A DNA stretch of 64,000 nt from Cristatella mucedo (taxonomy: Eukaryota > Bryozoa > Phylactolaemata > Cristatellidae): positions 1,145,001 through 1,209,000 of the forward strand of contig WPIO01000045.1 in assembly GCA_009760855.2 (NCBI GenBank), read 5' to 3'. The notes below the pieces were generated by a model. The model made no database searches, was not told where the DNA came from, and saw nothing but the letters and a program-made list of their open reading frames with translations. Position 1 is the stretch's first letter; each line of letters opens with the position of its first letter. The position numbers and the translations under genes were made by a program. Positions 1-56,244 of this stretch are shown piece by piece.

Positions 1-321
1 CGACACGAATCCGAACAAAGGCATTAGATGGCAATTGCACGCAATAGGGCCGGCCGAGTCCTACGAGCCGGTGCAAGCTGGCGAGCGTAGAGCGCCGCAC
101 ACAACGCTAGACACACGGAATGGCCGGTGGGAATGGCCGGTGGCACTGTCCGTACACGCCTGCGATGCCTGCAGCCACTCCTTTAGAATGATGGTCACTA
201 TCCGACCTTTAAAGTGAGAAATCAACGGAGAGCGAAGAAATCAACAATAGCCTCGTTTACAGATCGGCCAAGGGCGTTTACGGCCACCACTCCTGCTTTA
301 AGCATCTATTGCCTGCTGAAG

Positions 322-396
322 GACTCGAACCCACGATATGGACCCTCACCGATGGTGAGTGTGCCTTACCCGTGGGCTACGACCCAGGGCTGCCTT
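322..396 (-). mobile_element. tRNA-like sequence, probable SINE head
   Basis: The minus strand has an A-box-like stretch (TAGCCCACGGG) and a perfect B box (GGTTCGAGTCC) at tRNA-like spacing. The T stem does not pair and no clean 7-bp acceptor stem forms, so this looks like a SINE head or tRNA pseudogene in intron 36, not a working tRNA gene. Confidence 0.45.
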
Positions 397-434
397 TGCT
401 AGTGCTGAATCAGTTCTTTTACATTTAAGAAAAT

Positions 435-600
435 AAACTCCAAACTTGAAAGGTCACATTGGAACACGACACCTAGATTTCGTGCAGATTCAGCAGGAGA
501 CAGAGCCGATTTTGAGCATTGGCCTTTGCAATTTCTGAATCCCACTTGGTTTGCCCATAGCTAGTAAGTAAGTTGTTTTATCATCATTTAATTTGAGAAC
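435..600 (-). mobile_element. LINE A reverse transcriptase fragment
   Basis: Read on the minus strand it resembles the LINE A block LKLNDDKTNLLVMGK and the following KLERLTLKIGSDS region, with frameshifts. L2/CR1-type non-LTR retrotransposon relic in intron 36, in the same orientation as MTOR. Confidence 0.75.
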
Positions 601-610
601 TTGCACTTAC

Positions 611-45234
<44,624 letters not shown>

Positions 45235-45240
45235 GGTCAA

Positions 45241-45760
45241 ACAGCGGCAAACCGGCTGTCACGACGAAGACACCAAGCTCAGACCTCCAACAGCCTTTAC
45301 AAGGGCGAGTCAGCGGGCGGTCGCAATATTACGCAACACCTTACGGGGTCAGATTTATTATGCTCGAACTGAGCATCAAACGATGCAGGGGCGCTTGTGC
45401 GGCCGCCGATGCAACGAGCCCCCAGATGCAAACACCTGCATCCATGATGCTGCGCTCTCGGGTGGCGGAAGTGGCTACCACCCGGTGAGTAGAGCAGCCG
45501 AGGCGGGAAAAGTAGCCGGATCTGCAGTCAGTGATGGTAAATAATATATTTATTTAAGTTTATCAAAGCTGAACTGTCTACTGCGCATCAAGCGACAAGA
45601 TAGAACTCGTAGACATCGACTCAGGACTTCTGAAAACCCGGAGTGGGCGGACCCCACATGTGGTTCCGGCGGCCGGCCGGCCGCTGCCGCCATAGCCTCC
45701 GCCCCGGAACGGGGAGGGGGAGGGTTTCATCGAAAAGCAACTCGGCCCGAAAGCGCTAGC
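45241..45760 (-). promoter_or_regulatory. MTOR: Probable MTOR 5' flank with leader and promoter
   Basis: This stretch directly upstream of the ATG has no repeats and is GC- and CpG-rich toward 45640-45760. A GGAAGTG motif (ETS type) lies on the plus strand at 45467-45473. No TATA box is evident at a sensible distance. The transcription start, and whether a noncoding 5' exon exists, cannot be told from sequence alone. The region is assigned by position, not by a proven element. Confidence 0.35.
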
Positions 45761-46004
45761 GGAAGTTAACCGAGCGGATGTTTACCGCTGGACGGCCTCG
45801 GACCTGGCGAGAGTCTGGATGCAGCAGCTGCCTGGCTCCGAAAGCAATGAAGAATCCCCAATCGAGGACCACTCTGGGACTGCTAATCGATGCCCAGGCA
45901 CAGGGGGGGGGGGTAAAGAAGTGGTGATGCAGAGGCGGATGTTTGTCTGCCGAGCAGAAGGCGGTACGGTTGCAAAGTAGATCGCCTTCGTCAAAAGTTG
46001 TACC

Positions 46005-46500
46005 TTTGCTTTGATCCCTCCCAGCCTTGGAGCACCTCGAATTCTCACAACTCACTTGCTACATGTATTCGCGGGTTATATGTATTCATGACACCCGCAC
46101 ATGGGTGGCAGCAAATTTTCTAAAACTAAACGATGATAAAACTAACTTACTAGTTATGGGCAAACCCAGTGCGATTCGGAAATTGGAAAGGCTGACGCTC
46201 AAAATTGGCTCTGACAGCATATCTCCTGTTGAATCGGCTCGAAATCTAGGTGTCATATTCCAAAGCGACCTCTCGTTAGACGACCGCATCAGCTCCACAG
46301 TCAAATCTGCCTACTTTCAGCTACATAACATTGCTAAAATTCGGGCTTGTTTAGATAAGCATACCGAGTCCAAGTTGGTCCGTGCATTTGTGACATCCCG
46401 TCTTGACTTCTGAAACTCGCTGATTGCTGGCCTACCGGCATGTGCGATCAGGCGATTGCAGCCGGTGCAAAACTCCTCAGCCCGTTACTACGCGGTCACG
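46005..46500 (+). mobile_element. LINE A RT fragment upstream of MTOR
   Basis: Plus strand: ANFLKLNDDKTNLLVMGKPS, LTLKIGSDSISPVESARNLG, VIFQSDLSLDDRISSTVKSA and LDKHTESKLVRAFVTSRLDF, then a TGA and the next block in frame. Good conservation, but lacks the N-terminal RT and the 3' end. Confidence 0.92.
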
Positions 46501-46990
46501 GTACGACCGCCGCCAGGAGCGCAGACAGTACGACCGCGTGCCGCCAGTTCGGTGCACGGCAGCGTACGGCCTGCCGAACGCTGCCGTGCTCACCAAAACT
46601 GCAGTCCGGCTGTAACTTTCGAAGGGCACTCGCTACGCGGCGATGCACGGCACTCGCTACGCGGCGAGCCGCGGGCGCCGCGTTACATAGCAATTAGGAG
46701 CCTATACGATATTACCGAGTACGATACGTTACATAGCAAGAACGAGCCAGCGGGACGACATGACGCACACATCACGTGAAGCACGCGAGCCGCGGGAATC
46801 GGACTCGCTTCATCGCGGCCGCGTTGCGTTCTCGCCTTACTTTTTGGCGCTGCGACATGACACTGAGAGCACTTTCCAAGAAGACGCTCGCGCGTACGCT
46901 ATCCGACGTCCGAGCCGACGGTTGAGATTCAGCAGCTCCAGTAGCGCATTATGAATAAGCGGCGGCGATTATAGCACTCTTAAAACCCGC
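46500..46990. other. CpG-rich segment, unassigned
   Basis: Many CG dinucleotides (CACTCGCTACGCGGCGA occurs twice near 46625-46665) and no homology. It begins where the LINE A fragment breaks off, so it may be the flank of another element. Confidence 0.5.
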
Positions 46991-46999
46991 AGTTCTAAT

Positions 47000-47815
47000 A
47001 ATAATAATAATTACAATGCATAATCCTAATAAACCCCACCAACCGTTTAGACTATTTCATAACAGAGATAATAGGCCGATTATAGATAGGCACTCGATGC
47101 TTGAGCCACCGCATACGGTACTAGCTAACAACTGCCTTATTCGGTCAAGCCCACTGAGAGGTAGCAGCGGATTATTAAAAGGACATTCAACCGTCGTGAC
47201 GAACAAGAGACGGAATCATTAGCAACGCGCCTGGAAAGAAAGGTTGTCCGAGGGTGCTATGCAAGTGTAATATTACCGCTGTTATTATTATAATCATCCG
47301 GCGTGAGAATGAGTGACTGGGTAAATGATTTCGCACGAAGGCCTCGCGCACAGGACCAATACTCGGCCGTTAACCTTCAAATGCTGAGAGCAACGCTCCC
47401 GCAATAGTTGTAAAGTAATGTTGTACCGGAAGAAATGTCGTACCGGAAGTAATGTCGGTTCGGAGCCGCACCAGTGATAAAAAAGTCTCTACCGATGTAT
47501 TGCGGATTATTGGTGGGTTTTGGCAACCTCGATTTCAGCCAGATGCGCTCCTAAGATTTACCAGTGGCAATAAGTTAAAGAATAATATCTGCAAGTAGAT
47601 GCATTCAACTTACAACCCACCAAAAGATCCGGTCAAGGACAGTCGGGGGAGGCTTAAAACTATTGAGGGCTTTTAGCAGGGATGTGAAATGCCGCGTTGT
47701 CCCAAATAACGTACCACCGGGTAGAATGTTTTGCACCAGAATGACTACTAACTTCATTTAGTATAACGGCGACAAGACCAACGCAATAGTAACGGGTAAG
47801 CCTATTTTAGACATT
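47000..47815. other. Unassigned intergenic sequence
   Basis: AT-rich, with short AATAATAAT and TTATTATTATAAT runs near 47000 and 47285; no gene or repeat recognised. Confidence 0.5.
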
Positions 47816-47819
47816 TGCA

Positions 47820-48088
47820 TTGCACCGGCAGAGAGTTTAATTTCTTTCTAGGCGCTTTACATGCAAGGAGAACATGTCGATATGGTTAGAGATAAAATGC
47901 AGCGTCAGCACGCTGAATGACCTAATGGGAAATTCCCACGGACCCACCAAATGCTCGGAGCTAAAGGCGCTTTGCTTGCTTCTTTTTAAATGTCGTTACG
48001 TCATGTCATGACGTCAGTCGGGAGTGAGTTTCAGGCTTTGTGGGCATACGAACTGAAGACACGGTCTTCAAAGTATTTGAGTTCAGTT
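47820..48088 (-). mobile_element. LINE A 3' end fragment
   Basis: Antisense terminal box (TTTAATTTCTTTCTAGGCGC), short 3' UTR and the C-terminal coding part (LKYFEDRVFSSYAHKAWNSL equivalent, with changes) up to about 48088. Confidence 0.85.
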
Positions 48089-49760
48089 CGAGGCAGAGCT
48101 TTGTATCTCCGTTTGTTACTCCACAAAGACAATCTGGGTGTTAGGGTTTGTAGTTTATCAGTTGCTGCAGCAGATTCCGACGGTTTGAATGACAAATACA
48201 GTTTAGAATTGGCAGCATAAAAGTGATACCCTATTCCATGGGCTTTAATCACTTTTCCCAGAGGTTGAGTACAAATGGAGAACAGCAAGGGAGCGAGGAC
48301 GGACCCTTGAGGGACTCCACAGGTGACCCGTCTCGTGTGTGAGACCAGACGCCCACACGACACGGATTGAACACGATCAGACAAGTACGATTTAAACCAC
48401 GCCAGTGCCTCGTCGGCCAGACCGGTCGTTGTTGACATTCGCTCAAATAGGACATTGTGATCAATGGTGTCGAAGGCAGCTAACAGATCTAGCAGAGCTA
48501 GGGCAGTGACATTCCAGTCATCGTTGCCGCATAGAATGCCATTGCTAACATGGAGGACAGCAGTTTCAGTGGAGTGCTGCCTTTTGAACCCCGATTGAAA
48601 TGTTTCTGATATTTCATTCTCTTCAATACGTGAAACCAGCTGCTTAGTGACAACTTTTCAAGAATCTTTGACGAAAAAGGAAGAGGGGAAACTGGGCGAT
48701 AGTTTGCAAGGACCTCTGTATCTAATCCAGGCTTTAAAGTATCGTTCTAACGATTGCCCATTAGAAGGACTTGGGTACGACCCTTTTTTCAAAGAAGCAC
48801 TAAAAATCTCGGCAATGGTAGGGCTAATTTGATATGCCAGTGAAGACCACAGAGGTGATGATGTAGGGTCTTCAGGAGGTGGGCCCTTTTTACAAGACCT
48901 TATAAAGGTAGCCACATCGCATGCAGAAACTTCGGTAAACCTTTTAAGGAAGGATGTGATTCCACAATTTCTTTTAGTCGGATGGGGCTTTATGGAGGCA
49001 CAAATGTGCACAATTTTTTCAGTAAAGAAGGCTTAAAACGTTTTGGTTGAGCCGTCAATATCTGGGGAGTCAGACCTCACAACATTGGCCAGTAAATTGT
49101 TTACTGTCGTATAAATCTGTTTTGGGTCCGACTGACAGGATTTCTGTTTTCGAGTGAAAAAAAGAAGCCCTGGCTTTTTTAAGTTTCCGGGAGTAAACTC
49201 GAAGGAACTCTTTGAAATTGAATAGATCTGCATCGGACCCCGATTTCTTAAAACGGCGTTGAAGCCTGCACTTAACACGGCGCACCTTTTGCAGTTTTTT
49301 GTAAATTGAAAGGATATTCCACAACTCTGTACACGGATAGAATGAACTGGAGCATGCTTGTCAGAGCACTCTTGAGTGTCATGTTCACTGCATCAGTGAG
49401 GGTATCGGGGCTGTCGGTCGAGTCTGGGTGCAGATCAAGAAGACATCTGCTGGAGCTGTGTAGCTTGTCTATGACTGTGGATGCAAGTAAACTAAGGATT
49501 TCATTTTGGGTTTAATAAGAGACTGGCTTTGGATTCTTTCTGGTGTGGTCCAGATGTGATTGCAGAAGAGGATTGTACTAAGCTAGAAGATGAAGCACGA
49601 CGTTTCCAAAGACGTTTCCAAAGTATTTCTCTCCAGCCAGGCCCACACTCTCTTGGTGACCAACCAATGCCAGATTTCGAGAAACCGAAAACTTGATGCA
49701 GCTAAGAACTCCCTTTAGGACTCCTTACCATCAATGCTTTACCGTTAAGATTTGTGACTC
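48089..49760 (-). mobile_element. L2/CR1-type LINE, RT domain and upstream part
   Basis: Minus strand, starting at the right with a Lys/Arg-rich segment (KKSGSDADLFNFKEF, RKLKKARASFF), then SAYQISPTIAEIF-like sequence and a DTIDHNVLFERM motif, then GLADEALAWFKSYLSDRVQS and CGVPQGSVLAPLLF. The catalytic box reads FYAANSKLYLSF instead of YADD. At its left end (48089-48150) sits an antisense LINE B terminus (TATCTCCGTTTGTTACTCCA), so it is probably family B. Stops and frameshifts; inactive. Confidence 0.87.
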
Positions 49761-50670
49761 AACTGCAGTGTCTATTCCACTTCCTTTGACAAGTCTCCTC
49801 TGTGTTTCTTTCCATGTGGTGAAAGCCTGCCGGTGAGAAGGGCTGTTTTCATGGGCTATTAGCTTTTCAGGCTTCCTCTACTGGCTATACCCATTCGCCA
49901 ATTCAAGTGACGATCGAGAATTCTGGATGGACATAGGGAAGAGCAAACAACAGAAACAATAAGCCGAGTGTTTTGAGAGAAAGAGTAGACCAGCCAGAGG
50001 CCCTGCCAACTTCATGCACATTAGCAAGTTGCCTCTTGAAACAGGCCGTGCTCATGGCTCGACCCCCTTTTCCATCAAATGGACCTTCTTTGTTCTGAAA
50101 CAGGCTTGATCCTCGTACTACTAGTTCAGTTTTAAGTTGCTGCTGAATGATGAGTAAAAGAGAAGTTTGGTCAAATTTCAGGCAGCCAATATCATTCAGG
50201 GGTCAGCACTTCTGAAATTGTATCAGATTCCCTACTTACTTGCAAATACCTTATTATCATTATAATTATTCTTTGTTTCGCTCTACGGTGCCTGGAGGGT
50301 GGACGATTTACCAGCTATCGCCGAGGAACGGATCGGCTGCCATCCTTTGGAAGTCTGCTTTTTGCTGGTGTCGGTGGAAGGGAGAGGCCATCCGGTTGGT
50401 GCTGGGGCTTCGTGCGGGCAAGCGACCGACTGTGCTAGGGAAGAGGGTCAATTTCTGAATCTGGGGAGCCCCCTCCCCCGGCCTACGACTTTGGTGTGGC
50501 GTCTATTTTTAATTGGATCCACGGCAGAAGCAGAATAAAGCGGCCTCGAAATGTCTTCAGTGTCGGGAATAGGCCGAGGAGCCCAACGGTCTAAAAACAC
50601 TGGAGGAGCGATCGTATGGAGGCCGCGAGCTCGTTACGACTAGAAATGATGACACCATGCCACACGTTGG
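49761..50670. other. Unassigned intergenic sequence
   Basis: No gene or repeat recognised. A 79-codon open frame at 50299-50538 has no homology I can name. Confidence 0.5.
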
Positions 50671-50675
50671 GTTGG

Positions 50676-50865
50676 ATGAGCCGTAATGGCACACTAGGTA
50701 AGGCGGTTGCTTTCATGACCTCGGTCTCGAGGTCGTGGGTTCGATTCCTGTGGTGGGCGATCCTGTATCGCCACTGCAAGCGGTGGTGATAGCAGTAAAG
50801 GCTCTTCTGTCACTATACAAAAAGAGGCTGTTTAAGTGGCTAAGATGTATTTATTTTATAAGACG
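50676..50865 (+). mobile_element. SINE-1 copy, near full length
   Basis: Head GAGCCGTAATGGCACACTAG with A box, CTCGGTCTCGAGGTCGTGGG hairpin, B box GGTTCGATTCC, TGTGGTGGGCGATCCTGTAT block and the tail AAGGCTCTTCTGTCACTATA, CAAAAAGAGGCTGTTTAA, ending near TATTTATTTTATAAG. Confidence 0.92.
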
Positions 50866-50869
50866 ACAT

Positions 50870-52190
50870 CGATATTTGCACAGGCGCACGGGTGGGGTTA
50901 CACAGTTGCAAGTGGTCGCACACGTCCGTCGGCAGAATCAAGGGAGGAGGAGATAGCGTGTCCACACAGGTCGGCCGACTGGCAGGAAGTGATGGTGAGC
51001 AGGAGGGAAAGTGCAATGGTGATGGGGTCGCATGACCCATGCATCAATCTGTCGGGCCGAGGCGGTAGCAAAGCTGCTGACCCTTGTGGTCGACGTTCCG
51101 GAAATTGAAACGTCGACCGGGCAGTTCAGCAAAGAAGCACGGACAGGCATCGACAACGGTCCAGCTTGCCACGCCCTCGAAGAGATAGACAATCTTGTGC
51201 AGGGTACATACTTTGGCACTCTCATAAGGAGCTGTCGGATCAACGTATGAACTCCATTGCAGATTCCATTGCCGGTGATGCACTAACACGTAGTCAGAAC
51301 AACAGCTGCGAACCGAGTGTCAGTAGGCCAAAGTAGCAGAGTAAATAAGTAAGCAGACACTTGTCAAATGAATGGTAGATACCACTCTACTTGTCTCGGG
51401 GATGCTCTACACCCATGCAACAGTCGCTCAGGGTGAAACATTTCATAAGCAACATTGCCATTGATGCCGTTCTTGGCCGCGTTTGGCCCCGCTGAACTCT
51501 TACACTACTCATAAGAAGTTATATGTATCATTGCCTTTGCTCTTGCAAGAGGTGCCTTCCAGTCCTCAATCGCTCTCACCTCCACACGCTTTGTTATCGC
51601 CTTCCTCTGCCACCTGTCCCTGCTCTCTGCCGGCCTGCAGCCCTGGCTCGTCGCTCCGTGACATTTTGGCACCAAGTGATCCAATCGTACCTGACGTTTT
51701 GACCGAGCAGATCTTTGACGGCAGCGATTTCGATGGGGCAATGCTGAGTTGTGGGACATTAAAAAATGTGCACAGCTGCAAAAGAAAGCAGCTATAATAT
51801 ATGTCAATGAGTCTAAAATACACTATCAGTACTGCTGCCAAAACTTTTCGTTGGGCTGCAGAATTCTTGAAGTCAGCGAGAGGGGCTGGCTGCGAACATT
51901 TCGTGCCCGGCTTCGCGTCTGCTGCATGCTGCCTCGATGTCCCACTGTATCTCTCATATAACATCGCATATCTCGTTGTGCCAAGGTTAGCAGCTAATAG
52001 AGTTCACGACGTCTTGAGATCTTAGAGAGCTGCATAATCTTTTAAGTAGGCAATCTCAAAATCCTCAATTGCTCTCTCTTCTCGTATGTTGGTAGAGCTG
52101 AACAACTCGGAGCAGGGCTCCACTAAATGAGAATATTCTATGTTGTCATCGGTAGTCGAAACCAGAATCCAGTCACATACTTTGTTAATA
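50870..52190. other. Unassigned intergenic sequence
   Basis: No recognised gene or repeat. The short open frames in it have no visible domain. Confidence 0.5.
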
Positions 52191-52194
52191 TTTT

Positions 52195-52332
52195 CTCTTT
52201 CATCTCTCTCTCTTCCTCCCCCAATCTCTATCACTCAATCGCCATCTTTCTCCCTTTCTATTAACTTCCCCCTCTTACTCCTTCTGAATCCCTCTTTACT
52301 CCCTCTCAGGTCTCTCTCCTGCTCTCTCCCTT

Positions 52333-52368
<36 letters not shown>

Positions 52369-52417
52369 ATTCTCTGTCTCTCTCTTCCTCTCTCTCTCTC
52401 TCTCTCTCACATTCTCC

Positions 52418-52455
<38 letters not shown>

Positions 52456-52480
52456 ATCTATCTATCTCTTCAACTCGATC
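52195..52480. repeat. CT-rich tract with TCTG and TCTA units
   Basis: Imperfect pyrimidine repeat of nearly 300 bp with (CT)n, (CTGT)n and (CTAT)n sections. Confidence 0.95.
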
Positions 52481-52489
52481 TCTCTCGCA

Positions 52490-52965
52490 CTCACTCTTAT
52501 CACGGAAAAATGTAGTTTAGCCTTTCCAGACTGCCATTAGGCTAGCATATTTTTCTAGCTCGGGTTAATTCTTTCCGTGCGTTCAGCGTTATCGTGTTCC
52601 TGGCTTGCATCCCTTTGTCCTGCCTCTACCCTTTCCATAAGCCCTATTGGGTATCACCTCGATACAGTCATAAATGATGGTGTGCTTACTAGCTTGACTG
52701 CTGGCGATTGATAACCTACCGAAATGCATTTCCAGCAGTCAGATGGGGTGCAACGCACCTTTCGGTACTGGCCGAGATGCTAATTTCTCCTAATGCTACC
52801 CTCATTAACATCGCAGACTCATATTATTGCTACTGCAGGCATATGAGCCTGCGTCTCATATGTCGACAATGCTCAGTCTCACTCCCCCCTCATAATATAT
52901 GCATCTACGTAATGCACAATTTCATGCTGTCGGTCCAGTGCACTGCTAGCAACCAAATCCCGTGT
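52490..52965. other. Unassigned intergenic sequence
   Basis: No gene or repeat recognised. Confidence 0.5.
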
Positions 52966-52969
52966 AGAG

Positions 52970-53174
52970 GAGAGGGGGAGACAGAAAGATCAAGAGAGAA
53001 GAGAGGAGAGGAGAGAGAGTGAGTGTGTGGGTGAGTGAGTGAGTGAGCGACTGAGTGAGCGAGTGAGTCAGTGAGTGAGTGAGAGAGTGAGAGAGTGAGA
53101 GAGTGAGAGAGTGAGAGAGTGAGAGAGTGAGAGAGAGAGAGAGAGAGTGAGAGAGTGAGAGAGTGAGAGAGTGA

Positions 53175-53258
<84 letters not shown>
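52970..53258. repeat. GAGT/GAGTGA/(GA)n compound repeat
   Basis: About 290 bp of almost pure purine apart from T: GAGT units on the left, GAGAGTGA units in the middle and pure (GA)n on the right, as if one grades into the next. Confidence 0.96.
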
Positions 53259-53261
<3 letters not shown>

Positions 53262-53594
53262 TGAGATATAAAACGGGAGGCAGAGAATGAGAGGGATGAA
53301 AAAGATAATTGCTTTTCGTCGCCCAGCCATCATTCACTGCCATCTATGGCCAAGCCCTGTCAAAATCTGCTTTGAAGTGCTATAAGGAACTCTGTCTGCC
53401 CTTCGTATGCAGTGCTCTGTTAAACATGTTGCGAGTACAGCTCAAGAGACGATAAGGCCAGGGAACGTTCTGTCCGACCGTTTTGAGGCTATTGGCCGCA
53501 ACAGCTAGTCTTCTGGAAACAAAGGCTTGCCTTTTGATCGCAGCATTTGCTGGGTCCTTGTTGTGAAATGTCCTGAAATGTGTGTGTTTATAAG

Positions 53595-53680
53595 TGGATT
53601 TTCATGCTTTCTTTACAGCACACATAAAAAATTCAGAAAGAGATTTCGTATTCTGGTGGCGAGATATAAAATGTTATTGT
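53595..53680 (+). mobile_element. Possible LINE A or SINE-2 terminal fragment
   Basis: TTCAGAAAGAGATTTCGTATTC followed by a TATAAAATGTTATTGTTATT tail resembles the LINE A terminal box, but weakly. Confidence 0.45.
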
Positions 53681-53689
53681 TATTAACGA

Positions 53690-54340
53690 TTTGAGAGATC
53701 TAGCCGGCGAACTTTCGCATTAAATGATATCAAGTCAACGGTGACGGGCAAAGCGTTCTGCAGCTGCTTGAACTATTTCTTGGGCATGCCATGAAGGAGA
53801 GAATTGCAGCAAAATAATTTCGAAGTAATAACAGTGCGAACCAGTAGCTCTGTCATAAAGTGCTCCAGCGAGTGTCCCAGACATCCACCAGAGTGTGAAA
53901 CTAAATGGCTGCTGCTGCAGCTGCTCTTCTCCTGCAAAAGCGCTCGATGCTAAGCGATCAACGATGATCCTGAAGATTAGGAAGTCAGTGAACTGCCGAG
54001 TAGCTGGCAAGGAGCTGTCAATAAGTGCTGTCAACTCTGTTCACACGGCGGCCAGGCTCTGGCGAACCATTGCAGCAGCGACAGCCAAGAACAATCAACG
54101 AAATCTAGTCCAGCGCCAGCTGCATATTTGCAATCCTACTGATCCGATTCATTTAGCATGGTAGCAACAGTGAGCAGGCTGCTGTCATGGCGATTGCATG
54201 GGGGGCTCCTGCTGACAGGTGGTCGATTGCTGCCTTGGCTCCGACTGAGCCAAGCCTATGCTAGTAGTTGCATGCAAGACTCTCATACATAGTCCTAGGG
54301 AGTGCTACTGCACACCCGTAGTATTCGTTCACAGTCAATT
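53690..54340. other. Unassigned intergenic sequence
   Basis: Contains an 89-codon open frame (53895-54164) with no recognised domain; no repeat seen. Confidence 0.45.
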
Positions 54341-54344
54341 AGCT

Positions 54345-54369
54345 CTCCCCTCTCTCTCCCCTCTCTCTC

Positions 54370-54409
<40 letters not shown>

Positions 54410-54480
54410 GTCTTTCCCCACTCTACCGCTCTCTCCTCTCCTTTCTCTCCCCTCTCTCTACATATCAATCTGTCTATCTA
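54345..54480. repeat. (CT)n tract
   Basis: CT-rich with a pure stretch at about 54370-54407. Confidence 0.95.
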
Positions 54481-54544
54481 TCTAACCATGTTATGCTTGC
54501 TATTCTTGTGCATGCTAAAACCACTAATGATTCGATCATGCTTT

Positions 54545-54632
54545 TTTTGCAGCAAATGTAAAGTGCCTAGAAAGAGATTGAGTTCTCTGAAGGTGCTACA
54601 CAAATGTATTATTATAATAATAATTATTGTGA
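54545..54632 (+). mobile_element. LINE A 3' terminal fragment
   Basis: TTTGCAGCAAATGTAAAGTG, CCTAGAAAGAGATTGAGTTC, TCTGAAGGTGC and a TTATTATAATAATAA tail. Only the last ~90 bp. Confidence 0.85.
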
Positions 54633-54654
54633 TCTATCCCTTCCACACTCTCTC

Positions 54655-54703
54655 GTTCAGACTCTCTTTCTCTCACTTGCTTTCTCTCTTTCACTCGCCC
54701 TCT

Positions 54704-54745
<42 letters not shown>
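54655..54745. repeat. (CT)n tract
   Basis: CT-rich tract with a pure segment at the right. Confidence 0.95.
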
Positions 54746-54748
<3 letters not shown>

Positions 54749-54929
54749 ATTCTACGAGCTATGCCTATGCTCTACTTTTGTCTTTGAAACGACTGTCTGC
54801 TTGCTACACCTACTAACCGTCAAACAGTGGAAGGCGGACACTGATGTCTTTGCTCAGCCTGCATTCCCTACGAGGCTGCATCTGAGATCAATAAGACTTA
54901 GTATCTTGTGTTGTAGTGCTGAGTCATTA

Positions 54930-55005
54930 TAATAATAATGACAATATTTGTTATAGCGCTCTCAGAGAGCTCAATTTTCTAGGCACTTTGCATTTGCTGC
55001 TCTAT
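54930..55005 (-). mobile_element. LINE A 3' terminal fragment
   Basis: Antisense: (AATAATAAT) tail, TTATAGCGCTCTCAGAGAGC and TCTAGGCACTTTGCATTTGC. Confidence 0.82.
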
Positions 55006-55055
55006 CCGTCCTTCGTAGCTGTCATTCTCTCGTTCTCTTCCTCTCATGGCTATCA

Positions 55056-55056
55056 T

Positions 55057-55139
<83 letters not shown>

Positions 55140-55146
55140 ATATATC
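55056..55146. repeat. (CT)n joined to (TA)n
   Basis: A CT run directly followed by a TA run of about 55 bp. Confidence 0.96.
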
Positions 55147-55239
55147 ACCATCTTTTGTTTTGTTTAGGTAGGGAACTAATGGAGATGACTCGGAGAGTAT
55201 TGTGTGGCAGAAATACTCGAGTAGCTTCATAGAGCTCCT

Positions 55240-55382
55240 CGAGCTTCGAGCTACCCAGGTCGCTGGTTGGAGTCTTGTAGCTGATAGTTCTTTGTTGCCA
55301 ACTGCAATCGCGGCAATAACCGCTAAGGCTACCCTGCCTTTACACAAATGAGGCTGTTGGATCAGCTAAGCTTTTTATTACT
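55240..55382 (+). mobile_element. Diverged SINE-1-like copy
   Basis: B-box-like GGTTGGAGTCTTG, then GCAATCGCGGCAATAACCGC, TAAGGCTACCCTGCCTTTAC and ACAAATGAGGCTGTTGGATC match the layout of the SINE-1 body and tail at reduced similarity. Confidence 0.6.
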
Positions 55383-55624
55383 ATATTTTACAATGATAGG
55401 TAAATTATAGCACCCGTAGAGATTCGTGCTTGACCCACTTCCGTTTTCGATTCATGCTAGCCCTCTGAGAAAAGTCATTTACGTACACACGATCTGTTAC
55501 TATTTGTAGTCAGATCAATATACACATCGATCCACTTTTAATCTGAAGAATGCTCGCATGGCCATGCAACCCATAAATTCTTGCCTTTTAGAAGTTCTAT
55601 CTCGGACTCTTTGCATCGTAGAAT

Positions 55625-56240
55625 TAGATGACAAAAGCTGACAAAACTGAACTACTGCGCATTACTCCACTTCTTGCCGACCTGCACTGGATACCAGTCA
55701 AGCAACGGATCGACTTTAAGGTTTTGTCGCTCACTTTTAGGTCCCTTCATTCTATGGCTCCAGCCTATCTGTCAGATATACTCCCCCATCAGGCCAAGCA
55801 TCGTACCACCCGCTTTTCGGAATCCAACAGTCTACCAATACCTCGTTCAAACCTTAAATCCTTTGGAGACCGTGCATTTAGTTCGTATTCTCCCAAAGCC
55901 TGGAACTCCCTCTCGACTTGCGTCAGAACATCCCCTGACCTGACCACATTTAAAAGGAACTTAAAAACACGCCTGTTTGGGACAGCATTTAGTGGGTCCC
56001 TGTGATTCGTCCTTGATGTGCTTATGCGTGCTGACACTGTGCATGCTGCCACTAACCACATTTGCATGCTGACCCTGTGCATGTCACCCCTAACCATGCT
56101 ATTCATTTTGTTTGTTTTTCAAGCATGATTTTACTTACCATTCAATTGCATTTCACTTTTTTGCAGCAAATGTAAAGCGCCTAGATAGAGATTAAGTTCT
56201 CTGAGGGCGCTTTATCAAGTGCATTATTATTATTATAGGT
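55625..56240 (+). mobile_element. LINE A 3' end, best preserved copy
   Basis: An open frame of about 115 codons to a natural stop: LLADLHWIPVKQRIDFKVLS, MAPAYLSDILPHQAKHRTTR, LKSFGDRAFSSYSPKAWNSL, PDLTTFKRNLKTRLFGTAF. The complete 3' UTR and the ATT tail at 56223-56236 follow. 5'-truncated, so not mobile on its own. Confidence 0.95.
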
Positions 56241-56244
56241 CGGC

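Noticed and set aside
322-396. A functional tRNA gene
   Set aside because: A and B boxes are present but the T stem and acceptor stem do not pair; treated as a SINE head.
45238-45240. TTG start two codons before the ATG
   Set aside because: A proper ATG follows at 45234 and nuclear animal genes rarely use TTG; there is an in-frame stop nine codons upstream of the ATG.
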